From Clostridiales bacterium (GTDB lineage: Bacteria > Bacillota > Clostridia > Christensenellales > Aristaeellaceae): a stretch of DNA of 27,689 bases. Numbering within the stretch: the first letter of the stretch is position 1; each line of letters starts with the position of its first letter. Location: the NCBI GenBank assembly GCA_004555535.1, contig SFHU01000029.1:1-27689 (forward strand). The letters are read 5' to 3'. The notes beneath the pieces were generated by a model. It was not told the DNA's origin and did not search any database. It saw only the letters and a list, made by a program, of their open reading frames with translations. The position numbers and the translations under genes are program-made. Below are positions 1-7,050 of this stretch, piece by piece.

Positions 1-11
1 GCAGCGAAAAA

Positions 12-59
12 ACCGACGGTTTGTCCAGATATGAAGTGGAAAAACCGTCGGTCGGTTTT
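12..59 (+). terminator. inverted repeat, possible terminator of an upstream gene
   Basis: An 11-base arm (12–22, ACCGACGGTTT) is exactly complementary to 42–52, with a 19-base loop. It is followed by a short CGGTTTT tail, so only four Ts. It could end a gene lying left of the window, or be part of the control region of the phosphoribosyltransferase gene. The T tract is weak, hence the low confidence. Confidence 0.35.
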
Positions 60-83
60 GAGTGGGGCGGGAAAATGGGACAA

Positions 84-119
84 AAACCCCGGGGTTTGCG
101 TTGACAATGTAATAAACCC
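84..119. promoter_or_regulatory. operator-like palindromes around a promoter
   Basis: AAACCCCGGGGTTT (84–97) is a perfect 14-base palindrome ending three bases before the -35 box. A second AAACCC half-site (114–119) lies between the -35 and -10 boxes, and forms an inverted pair with GGGTTT at 92–97. Half-sites that flank and enter a promoter are typical of repressor operators. No regulator is identified, and the site does not match the PurR box as I know it. Confidence 0.35.
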
Positions 120-128
120 GTGTATAAT
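101..128 (+). promoter_or_regulatory. sigma-A promoter for the phosphoribosyltransferase gene
   Basis: A perfect TTGACA (101–106) and a perfect TATAAT (123–128) are separated by 16 bases. Transcription should start near 135, giving an untranslated leader of about 65 bases before the start codon at 199. Confidence 0.85.
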
Positions 129-198
129 GAAAGTGTCTTGCCGCGCTTGCGCGGCGAACTGCCGACGATGCACAATCAGAACGAAAGAAGGAATGGCT

Positions 199-759
199 AT
201 GCAGACTCATTATCATATGACGGTCGCGGGGTGCGAGCGCGACCTCCCCATCTGCCCGCTCAACGACAAGCTCTCCATCGGCGCGTTCGTCATCTTTGGC
301 GACTGCGAGCTGACGCAGGCCTGCGCTGCCGAGCTGCTCAAGAAGGCTCCTGCGTTTGACTACATCATCACGGCGGAGAGCAAGGGCATTCCGCTGGCCT
401 ACGAGATGGCCCGTCAGTGCGGCGCGAAGAAGTGGCTCCTTGCGCGCAAGGGCGCGAAGCTGTACATGCGCAACGTCTTTGGCGTGGAGGTGCGCTCCAT
501 TACCACCGACCATGTCCAGAAGCTGTATCTGGATGGCGAGGACGCGGAGCTTATGCGCGGCAAGCGCATCCTGATCGTGGACGATGTGATTTCGACCGGC
601 GAATCCCTGGCGGCGCTTGAAAAGCTCGTCACGGAGGCGGGCGGAGAGATCTGCGGCCGCATGGCGATTCTGGCGGAGGGCGACGCGCAGGAGCGCGGGG
701 ACATCATTTTTCTGGAGAAGCTCCCGCTCTTCACGCCGGACGGCACGCCGATCGAGTGA
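199..759 (+). CDS. purine-type (adenine-like) phosphoribosyltransferase family protein
   Basis: A 186-residue type I phosphoribosyltransferase that should join a purine base to PRPP in nucleotide salvage. The PRPP-binding loop is RILIVDDVISTGES near residues 130–143, with the paired acidic residues and the TGES phosphate loop intact. An upstream ITAESKGIP segment resembles the Apt/Xpt family. The start at 199 is chosen because AGAAGG (186–191) lies 7 bases before it; the in-frame ATG at 193 is only one base from that site. The reading frame stays open to position 31, but that part crosses the promoter and cannot be translated from this transcript. The base (adenine, xanthine or other) cannot be read from sequence. 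It is preceded by a perfect sigma-A promoter with operator-like palindromes. Confidence 0.9.
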   Translation: MQTHYHMTVAGCERDLPICPLNDKLSIGAFVIFGDCELTQACAAELLKKAPAFDYIITAESKGIPLAYEMARQCGAKKWLLARKGAKLYMRNVFGVEVRSITTDHVQKLYLDGEDAELMRGKRILIVDDVISTGESLAALEKLVTEAGGEICGRMAILAEGDAQERGDIIFLEKLPLFTPDGTPIE

Positions 760-841
760 TTTTCCTGCGGAATCCCGGCTCGCCTGACGCGGACGGGTTT
801 CCCGCGCAATCAAAAAGAGCAGGCCCTGCGCCTGTGCACAG

Positions 842-892
842 ACAGCCCCGCGGCGCATAAGCTGAAGCAGAACGTCGAAAGGGGCTGTTTTT
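842..892 (+). terminator. hairpin with T tract; also masks the next ribosome-binding site
   Basis: ACAGCCCC (842–849) is complementary to GGGGCTGT (881–888), followed by T5 (888–892). It sits downstream of the phosphoribosyltransferase gene and looks like its terminator, though the loop is long at 31 bases. The 3' arm contains the only plausible ribosome-binding site (AAAGGGG, 878–884) of the LysM gene that starts at 894, so folding would also hide that site. Confidence 0.55.
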
Positions 893-893
893 C

Positions 894-1514
894 ATGGAGA
901 ATTCAAGCAACCAGACGATGCAGACTTCGGACGTGGATCTGATCAATCAGCCGGCAATTGAGACGGTCGATTCGGCATGCACATCCGGGGAAACATACCG
1001 CGTGCAGCGCGGCGACAGCTTTTACCTGATCGCCCGGAAATACGGCATCAGCGTGCGCGCGCTGATGAACGCCAACCCGAACATCGTCGCCAACAGGCTC
1101 TTTGTCGGCGACATCCTCTGCATCCCCGTCGGGGAGGGGCGCTCCTGTCCGGTCGGCTCGTCGGCGTATACCGTGCAGCCGGGGCAGAGCGTCGTCGATG
1201 TGATGCTCGCCTCCAACGTCTCCATGCGCGCGCTCAGGGAATACAATGAGGATATCCGTCTGACCGCGCTGCGCCCGGGCGATGTGCTCTGCGTGCCACC
1301 GGGAGGGGACCGGGGCCTCTGCGAGGGCGGCGGGCCGGTGTACAGGATGCAGGAGGGGGACACCCTCGACGAGCTGGCGGAGCTCAACGGCACGAGCGTG
1401 GAGCAGCTGCTGCGGCTCAATCCCAACCTGCTGCCCAGCGATTTTGTGGCTGGGCAGGTCATCTGCCTGCCGACGAGGCGCAGGCCGATCACAGCGGACA
1501 GCGAGGCGACCTGA
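894..1514 (+). CDS. triple-LysM domain protein
   Basis: A 206-residue protein made almost wholly of three LysM modules, at about residues 34–78, 91–135 and 149–193. Each opens with a Y-x-V/M-Q-x-G-D/Q pattern and closes with a C-I/V/L-P triplet (cysteines 76, 133, 191). LysM domains bind N-acetylglucosamine polymers, mainly peptidoglycan. There is no signal peptide, membrane segment or catalytic domain. In spore formers, LysM proteins without a signal peptide can act at the spore coat or cortex from the mother-cell side; that role here is inference. The start at 894 is the only one with any Shine–Dalgarno match, and that match lies in the stem of the hairpin at 842–892. It converges on plsY, and a shared terminator separates them. 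Confidence 0.88.
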   Translation: MENSSNQTMQTSDVDLINQPAIETVDSACTSGETYRVQRGDSFYLIARKYGISVRALMNANPNIVANRLFVGDILCIPVGEGRSCPVGSSAYTVQPGQSVVDVMLASNVSMRALREYNEDIRLTALRPGDVLCVPPGGDRGLCEGGGPVYRMQEGDTLDELAELNGTSVEQLLRLNPNLLPSDFVAGQVICLPTRRRPITADSEAT

Positions 1515-1574
1515 CCGCGAAAAGCGGGCCGCCCGTTCGTCAGCAGGGAGAGCTTTCAGGGCATTGCGAAGGAA

Positions 1575-1630
1575 AAAGACAAAAAAGAGGGACGTTCGCT
1601 CAAGTGCGGATGTCCCTCTTTTTTGTCTTT
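1575..1630. terminator. long bidirectional terminator between LysM gene and plsY
   Basis: AAAGACAAAAAAGAGGGAC (1575–1593) pairs perfectly with 1612–1630. Including two G·U pairs, the stem extends to 26 base pairs with a six-base loop (1600–1605). A-rich and T-rich flanks on both sides make it usable from either strand, which fits its place between converging genes. Confidence 0.93.
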
Positions 1631-1634
1631 GTTT

Positions 1635-2249
1635 TCAGCGCTTCTTGCTTTTGAACACGGCGAAGTCGATCTTGTTTTCCTTGTGCTGGATCAGCCGGAC
1701 GATGTTGGCCTTGTGCCGCCAGATCGCCAGCGCGCCGATGACGACGATGGAAATCCAGATGACCGGGTTGTACGGCGTCGTCAGGATGACGAGGAGCGGC
1801 AGTGTGATCGCCGCGCCGATGGAGCCGACGGAGACGTAGTGCGTCACCAGGAAAAGGATGAGGAAGACCGCAAAGGCGGAAAGCGTCTGCGCCGGGAAGA
1901 CGATCAGCAGGCAGCCAAAGCTCGTCGCGATACCCTTGCCGCCCTTGAAGCCAAAGAAGATGGGAAAGTTGTGGCCGAGAATCGCGCCGAACGCGCCCAG
2001 AATCTCGCCGGTCTGACCGCCAACGAGCGCCTTGCCGATCAGCACGGCGATGATGCCCTTGAGCATGTCGCAGGCGAGCGTCAGCGCCGCCATGCCCTTG
2101 CCCATGACGCGGAGCATGTTGGTCGTTCCCGCGTTGCCGCTGCCGTGCTGGCGGATATCCGTATGGCCAAAGAGGCGTGAGAGCAGCACGCCGCTGGAGA
2201 TGCTGCCCAGGAGATAGCCGACAACGAGCGTGATCACAGCGTAGAGCAT
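1635..2249 (-). CDS. plsY: acyl-phosphate:glycerol-3-phosphate acyltransferase PlsY
   Basis: PlsY moves an acyl group from acyl-phosphate (made by PlsX) to glycerol-3-phosphate, the first membrane step of phospholipid synthesis. The 204 residues have the family's hydrophobic segments and its signature loops: GSGNAGTTN at residues 36–44 and the glycine-rich FKGGKG loop near residue 100, which follows ILGHNFPIF. The length is normal. The start is set by AGGAGG a few bases upstream, inside the end of der; the two genes are three bases apart, so they are probably co-transcribed and translationally coupled. It is the last gene of the DUF512–der–plsY operon and ends at the bidirectional terminator 1575–1630. 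Confidence 0.97.
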   Translation of the reverse strand: MLYAVITLVVGYLLGSISSGVLLSRLFGHTDIRQHGSGNAGTTNMLRVMGKGMAALTLACDMLKGIIAVLIGKALVGGQTGEILGAFGAILGHNFPIFFGFKGGKGIATSFGCLLIVFPAQTLSAFAVFLILFLVTHYVSVGSIGAAITLPLLVILTTPYNPVIWISIVVIGALAIWRHKANIVRLIQHKENKIDFAVFKSKKR

Positions 2250-2252
2250 CGA

Positions 2253-3584
2253 TCATTCCTCCTTTTGATTCTTCTGGCGCAGGATGAAGCGGATGGGCGT
2301 TCCCTCAAAGCCGAAGGATTTGCGGAACTGGTTTTCCAGGTAGCGCTGATAGGCGAAGTGCATCAGCTTTTCGTCGTTGACGAAGAAGACGAAGGTCGGC
2401 GGGCAGGTGCTCTGCTGCGTCGCATAGTAGATCTTGAGACGGCGGCCGCCGGAAACGGGCGGCTGCAGCGCGGCGGTCGCGTCGCCGAGCACGTCGTTGA
2501 GCAGGCCGGTCGTGATGCGGCGGGAGGTCTGCTCGTAGGCGTCCTTGACCGACGAGAGCACGTTGGCGACGCGCTGGCCCGTCAGCGCAGAGATGAAGAC
2601 GACGGGCGCATAGTCCATGAACTTGAGGTCCTCGGTCACGCGCTTGCGGAAGGTTTCCATCGTGTTCGTGTCCTTCTCGATCGCGTCCCACTTGTTCACG
2701 ACGATGATGGCGGCCTTGCCCTCTTCGTGGACATAGCCGGCGACCTTGGTGTCCTGCTCGGTGACGCCGTCCTCGGCGTTGATGACGATCAGCGCGACGT
2801 CGCAGCGGCGAACGGCTGCCAGCGCGCGCACGATGCTGTATCGCTCGATGGATTCCTCCTCGATGGCGCGCTTGCGGCGGATGCCGGCGGTGTCGATGAT
2901 GTTGAAGCGCTGGCCGTCGCGCACAAAGGCCGTGTCGATCGCGTCCCGCGTGGTGCCGGCGATGTCGGAGACCATGGAGCGCTCCTGGCCGAGGATGCGG
3001 TTGACCAGGCTCGACTTGCCGACGTTCGGCCTGCCAACGACGGCGATGTTGATCGTGTGCTCCTCCTCCTCGGACAGGGCGGCCTCCTCGGGGAAGTGCG
3101 CGACGACCTCGTCAAGCAGATCGCCCAGGCCCAGCATGTTCGTGGACGAGATGGCGAACGGCTCGCCCAGACCCAGGGCGTAGAAGTCGTAGATGGTGTC
3201 GGTCATCTCCGGGAAATCGACCTTGTTGACGACCAGAATGACGGGCTTTCCGCTGCGGCGCAGCATCGTTGCGACGTCCTCGTCGTTGGCGGTCAAGCCG
3301 GCACGGCCATCGGTGAAGAAGAGGATGACGTCGCAGGTGTCGATGGCGACCTCCGCCTGGCGGCGCATCTGCTTGAGCAGGATGTCGTCCGTGCGCGGCT
3401 CGATGCCGCCGGTGTCGATGAGCGTGAATTTGTGATTGAGCCATTCGCAGTCCGCGTAGATGCGGTCGCGCGTCACGCCGGGCGTATCCTCGACGATGGA
3501 GATGCGCTTGCCCGCGATCTTGTTGAAGAACGTGGATTTGCCGACGTTCGGCCTGCCGACGACGGCGACAAGGGGCTTGGACAT
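2253..3584 (-). CDS. der: ribosome-assembly GTPase Der (EngA)
   Basis: Der is an essential GTPase for maturation of the 50S ribosomal subunit. The 443-residue protein shows the family's two tandem G domains. The first has GRPNVGKST at residues 10–18, a DTGG switch and NKVD. The second has GRPNVGKSS near residues 182–190, DTAGIRRK and NKWD. A C-terminal KH-like domain (about 355–435) follows. The start has a clear GGAGG with good spacing (AACGGAGGTTAACACCCATG). It begins five bases after the DUF512 gene ends and precedes plsY by three bases. This DUF512–der–plsY order is one I know from other Clostridia. Confidence 0.98.
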   Translation of the reverse strand: MSKPLVAVVGRPNVGKSTFFNKIAGKRISIVEDTPGVTRDRIYADCEWLNHKFTLIDTGGIEPRTDDILLKQMRRQAEVAIDTCDVILFFTDGRAGLTANDEDVATMLRRSGKPVILVVNKVDFPEMTDTIYDFYALGLGEPFAISSTNMLGLGDLLDEVVAHFPEEAALSEEEEHTINIAVVGRPNVGKSSLVNRILGQERSMVSDIAGTTRDAIDTAFVRDGQRFNIIDTAGIRRKRAIEEESIERYSIVRALAAVRRCDVALIVINAEDGVTEQDTKVAGYVHEEGKAAIIVVNKWDAIEKDTNTMETFRKRVTEDLKFMDYAPVVFISALTGQRVANVLSSVKDAYEQTSRRITTGLLNDVLGDATAALQPPVSGGRRLKIYYATQQSTCPPTFVFFVNDEKLMHFAYQRYLENQFRKSFGFEGTPIRFILRQKNQKEE

Positions 3585-3589
3585 GGGTG

Positions 3590-4897
3590 TTAACCTCCGT
3601 TTCCGCGCAGGGCATAGAGCAGTTCCGCACCGTCGTCCGGGACGGGGGTGATGCGGATGCCCAAAGCCTCCTGCGCCTGAGCCAAAGTCATGTCGTCGAG
3701 GAAGATATCCTCTCCCTCGCGAAGCATACTTTCTGTGATGAGAATTTCGTCCGCCTCCTCGCCGCGCAGCTGAGCGACGAGATCCTGCCCGGTGATCAGG
3801 CCGGAGACGGTGACCGTTTCGCCGAAGAAGCGGTTGAGAATGGGCTTGACGCGCACGCTCACGCCCGCGATGGGATGCGCTCCGATCAGCTCGCGCATGA
3901 ATGGCGCGACCGACGTGCCCGTGGCCATGATGACGCGGCGAGGGACAGCGTCCGCGTCGTCCGGGTCGAGCCGAAGCGCCGTCTCGAATTCATCCCGGAG
4001 ACGGGCAAGCAGGCCGACGCCGTTTTCAAACTGCGGGTAATCCTCATAGCTGTCCGGATTGGGCAGCGGATGGCCGGCAATCTGGTAGAACTCGTCCGAG
4101 GGGAAGACGAAGCGAGTGCCAAACGCGGGGAGCATTTTCTGCTGAAAAGCCTCGGCCTGCCGGATGACCTGCTCCGCTTCCTCGCGCGTATAGGGGCGAA
4201 GGGGATAGAGATGCTCGCGATAGCGCGTCAGCCCGACGGGCACCAGCGCAACCGTCAGCGCGTAGGGCGCCAGCGACGCGAGATCAGAGAGCGTGCGCTC
4301 CAGCTCCGGCCCGTCGTTGATCTGCGGGCAGAGTACAACCTGGCAGTGGAAGCTCATGCGGTTGTTCGCGAAGCGGCGCAGGTGCTCCATGATCCGGTCG
4401 GCGTGAATGTGGTGGAGCATCCTCTTGCGCAGCTCGCCGTTGGTCGTGTGCACGGAGATGTACAGCGGACTGGCATGGCGCTCGATGATCCTGTCCATCT
4501 CGACGGAGGGCAGGTTGGTCAGCGTCACAAAGTTGCCCGCCATCAGGGAGAGTCGCCAGTCGTCGTCGCGGACGTAGAGGCTGGGGCGCATGCCCGGCGG
4601 CATCTGCTCGATGAAGCAGAACATGCAGTGGTTGGCGCAGGTCTTGGGACAGCTCATCAGCGAGGATTCGAGCGTCAGCCCGAGGGATTCCTCGGTGAGC
4701 TTATGAATGTGCACGGTGCGCCGCGCGCCGTCCTCGCCCTCGAGCAGCAGCTCAAGCGAGGGGCGCGCCGTCAGAAACTGATAATCGACCAGATCGAGCA
4801 CGGGCGTGCCGCTGATGGAGAGGAGCGTCTCCCCCTCGCGGATGCCGCTGCGCGCGGCGAGCGAACCGGGGAACACGCTGACAATGCGCTGGGGCAT
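3590..4897 (-). CDS. PDZ – radical SAM-like – DUF512 protein
   Basis: A 435-residue protein of a family common in Firmicutes but without a settled function. Residues 1–60 form a PDZ-like domain (IVSVFPGSLAARSGIREGE). C83, C87, C91 and C94 sit in CPKTCANHCMFCF; the last three form the C-x3-C-x2-C pattern that holds a 4Fe–4S cluster in radical SAM enzymes. The rest is the DUF512 region, with a DDDWRLSLMAGN segment right after the cluster loop. It is the first gene of the der–plsY operon, with its own promoter at 4936–4964. The location suggests a link to ribosome assembly or the membrane, but that is inference; no substrate is known to me. The start is supported by AGAAGGTG about ten bases upstream. 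Confidence 0.93.
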   Translation of the reverse strand: MPQRIVSVFPGSLAARSGIREGETLLSISGTPVLDLVDYQFLTARPSLELLLEGEDGARRTVHIHKLTEESLGLTLESSLMSCPKTCANHCMFCFIEQMPPGMRPSLYVRDDDWRLSLMAGNFVTLTNLPSVEMDRIIERHASPLYISVHTTNGELRKRMLHHIHADRIMEHLRRFANNRMSFHCQVVLCPQINDGPELERTLSDLASLAPYALTVALVPVGLTRYREHLYPLRPYTREEAEQVIRQAEAFQQKMLPAFGTRFVFPSDEFYQIAGHPLPNPDSYEDYPQFENGVGLLARLRDEFETALRLDPDDADAVPRRVIMATGTSVAPFMRELIGAHPIAGVSVRVKPILNRFFGETVTVSGLITGQDLVAQLRGEEADEILITESMLREGEDIFLDDMTLAQAQEALGIRITPVPDDGAELLYALRGNGG

Positions 4898-4935
4898 GGA
4901 CGCGACACACCTTCTTTCTCAAATTAACCCAAGAT

Positions 4936-4964
4936 ATTATGGCCGATTTGGGGAAGAAAGTCAA
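4936..4964 (-). promoter_or_regulatory. sigma-A promoter for the DUF512–der–plsY operon
   Basis: Read on the minus strand: TTGACT (4959–4964), a 17-base spacer, CATAAT (4936–4941). It lies about 40 bases upstream of the DUF512 start codon and downstream of the spoIIP terminator. Confidence 0.8.
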
Positions 4965-5010
4965 GCGGTTTTGAGGAATCCCGTGAATGGATCAGGGGAG
5001 AAAGCACATG

Positions 5011-5046
5011 CAAAAGCCGCCGCGCGGCATAAACCGCTGCGGCGGC
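5011..5046 (-). terminator. terminator of the DUF1614–spoIIP operon
   Basis: On the minus strand a GC-rich stem (GCCGCCGCAGCGG against CCGCGCGGCGGC, one bulge) with a short TTTA-containing loop is followed by four Ts. It lies about 35 bases past the spoIIP stop codon. The T tract is short but the stem is very stable. Confidence 0.75.
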
Positions 5047-5079
5047 CGGTTGGGGCTGCGCAAGGCGCAAAGGCATTGA

Positions 5080-6243
5080 TCAGGATTTGTCCTCCGGCTT
5101 TTTTCCGAGCAGGCCGCCCGTGATCTCGCTGACGCCGCGGCCAAGCTTGGTGCCCATGGCCTTGCCGCCGCCCGTCTGCGCGAGGGCGAAGATGAGCACG
5201 CCGGCGACCACCGCGACGATCATCCAGATGACGCCCTTGGAGACGCCCTTGCCGCTTGGCGTCTGCGCGCCGCCGGTATCCTTGGCGCTGCCGGTCTGCG
5301 CGCCGTAGAGCGCCGTGCTCATGACCTGCGCCATCATGTCCGTCGAATTGAGCACGCGATCCTTGCTGATCGTGTGCGTGCCGAACTCCAGCAGGATGGC
5401 GTTGGGCGAGAGATCCTGGTTGTAATTGCCCTTGCCGATGAAGATATCCTTGACCAGGCCGGGGTATTCCTCGTCCGCGACGGCCTTGATCTGCTTGGCG
5501 AAGTCGCGGTTAACCTCGCTGTTCTGGTTGCTGCGGCCGACCAGCAGGCGAACGCGCGAGGTGTTTTCCCCGTCGATGGTGCAGGCGTATTCGCTTTCAT
5601 CCGGGATGCCGTCGCGGTGGATGTCGATGATTGCGTCCGGCTGCTGCTGAAGCAGTCGCTCGGCGGTCTGCCGGCTGCGGCGATAGGCGCCGGAATCGTG
5701 CGGCAGGTGGGTCGATTCATCCAGAATGACGTCGATGCCCTGGGCCTGCAGGGCGTCGCGGAATTCGCGCGCGACGTCGTAGATGCCGCCCTGGCCCTCG
5801 ATGCTCTCGGTGCCGTCCGAGGGGACATAGCTTTCGTCGCTGTGGGTGACATACATCGCGATCAGCTTCTGGTCACCGCCCGTGTTGGTCGTTGCCGCGG
5901 CGGCAGAGGCGGCGAAGACGGCCTGCGCCTCGCCCGTCCTGAGCCAGGAGACGTCCGGCATGGTCTCCTCGCCGATGCGCTCGGCGACGGCCTGCGTGCC
6001 GTTGACGGAGACGACGCGGTAGAGGATGTTGTCGGCACTGATGTATTCGTCGCCTTCGCTGATGCTGCCGCAGACGGAGAAGAGCGCGTTGCCGGAGGGA
6101 TCGACCGCCGTGAAGACGGTCTGCCCGTCGTCAGAAAGCTCAAACGCCGCTTCGCTCTCGGCCATGGCGCCGGAGGCGCAGTAGGCGTACAGCGTCAGCG
6201 CGAGCAGGAAGGAGAGCGCGAGACAGAGCAGCTTGTTTTTCAT
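5080..6243 (-). CDS. spoIIP: stage II sporulation protein P (SpoIIP)
   Basis: SpoIIP is the cell-wall hydrolase (amidase and endopeptidase) of the DMP complex that thins septal peptidoglycan during forespore engulfment. The 387 residues show an N-terminal signal or anchor segment (residues 4–28), then the amidase_3-like SpoIIP domain. Its likely zinc ligands are H134 in YVTHSDESY, H209 in IIDIHRDG and E287 in ILLEFGTH. Unlike the B. subtilis protein it also has a hydrophobic C-terminal segment (about 337–355) followed by a basic tail. The start overlaps the DUF1614 stop by four bases (ATGA), with GGGGAGG upstream. It is strong evidence that the organism makes endospores. Confidence 0.95.
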   Translation of the reverse strand: MKNKLLCLALSFLLALTLYAYCASGAMAESEAAFELSDDGQTVFTAVDPSGNALFSVCGSISEGDEYISADNILYRVVSVNGTQAVAERIGEETMPDVSWLRTGEAQAVFAASAAAATTNTGGDQKLIAMYVTHSDESYVPSDGTESIEGQGGIYDVAREFRDALQAQGIDVILDESTHLPHDSGAYRRSRQTAERLLQQQPDAIIDIHRDGIPDESEYACTIDGENTSRVRLLVGRSNQNSEVNRDFAKQIKAVADEEYPGLVKDIFIGKGNYNQDLSPNAILLEFGTHTISKDRVLNSTDMMAQVMSTALYGAQTGSAKDTGGAQTPSGKGVSKGVIWMIVAVVAGVLIFALAQTGGGKAMGTKLGRGVSEITGGLLGKKPEDKS

Positions 6244-6890
6244 GCCCGGTGGCCTCCCCGGATGGCGCCGTCCTCGTTCGGTGCGCTCGCTCTGCCCGTC
6301 TGAATGCGCTCAACAATCTCCCCGATCAGCTCGCACAGCAGCACGGCCAGCACGCCGGAGAGCACGGCTGCGTCGAGCGCGCCCGCGCTGCCCAGATGCA
6401 CGGTCTGGCTGATGCCGCGTGACCAGTTGACGACGCCGACCAGGATGTCGCATAGGATGACGCCCAAGATGCCCGCGACGAACGCGCTGCGCCGGGAACG
6501 CCCCAGCAGCCAGGCGATGAGGCCACCCGCCGCGCCGTAGAGGAGCATCGGGTCAAAGGGCATCGCCGTCGGATCCGCCGGGAAATAGACGCTGATCGCG
6601 TAGACGGCGGCCACCGTCAGCAAGGAGGCGATCAGGCAGCGGATGCGCTCCTTGGCGGTTCCGGCGCTTAAAAACAGCCAAAGGCAGACGCCGAGCGGAA
6701 CGACCGCGCCGCCCAGATTGAGCGTCACGACGCCCAGGTTCAGATCCGGCAGCCAGCCCCCGATAAAGATCGCCGCGACGCAGACGAGCGCCTGCCTGTC
6801 CGTCAGCGCCATGCGGTCAAGCACCCGCTGCAGCACGCCGAAGAGGATCAGCAGCGCGATGACGAGAAGAAGAATCATGCCGATGGACAT
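6240..6890 (-). CDS. DUF1614 family membrane protein
   Basis: A 216-residue, very hydrophobic protein with about six or seven membrane segments, including residues 3–20, 36–52, 63–77, 85–101, 118–129 and 136–153. It resembles the DUF1614 family, whose function is unknown. It overlaps spoIIP by four bases, so the two are translated from one message and a sporulation-linked or envelope role is likely, as inference. The start at 6890 has GGGGGA only about four bases away, a tight spacing; the next ATG, at 6878, has no better site. No clear sigma-A promoter was found upstream, which would fit control by a sporulation sigma factor. Confidence 0.85.
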   Translation of the reverse strand: MSIGMILLLVIALLILFGVLQRVLDRMALTDRQALVCVAAIFIGGWLPDLNLGVVTLNLGGAVVPLGVCLWLFLSAGTAKERIRCLIASLLTVAAVYAISVYFPADPTAMPFDPMLLYGAAGGLIAWLLGRSRRSAFVAGILGVILCDILVGVVNWSRGISQTVHLGSAGALDAAVLSGVLAVLLCELIGEIVERIQTGRASAPNEDGAIRGGHRA

Positions 6891-6988
6891 GGAATCCCCC
6901 GCTTTCTTTGCTTTGAAATCGGCCTTATTGTGGGCACGGCTGCGGCGGTTTATCCTATTTGCGGCAGGGAATCTTTCGATGGGAAGGA

Positions 6989-7017
6989 TTGCAAAAAACA
7001 GGAAAATCCATTATAAT
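6989..7017 (+). promoter_or_regulatory. sigma-A promoter for the topoisomerase pair
   Basis: TTGCAA (6989–6994), 17-base spacer, perfect TATAAT (7012–7017). Transcription should start near 7024. The ribosome-binding site AAGGAGG (7036–7042) precedes the ATG at 7051 by 8 bases. Confidence 0.85.
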
Positions 7018-7050
7018 GTCATGCTGTACGACCACAAGGAGGGCTTCATC

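Noticed and set aside
31..198. N-terminal extension of the phosphoribosyltransferase frame
   Set aside because: It spans the promoter and operator-like region, and the family similarity starts after 199.
6643..7050. N-terminal extension of the topoisomerase B frame
   Set aside because: It overlaps the DUF1614 gene on the other strand and the promoter at 6989–7017; homology begins at 7051.
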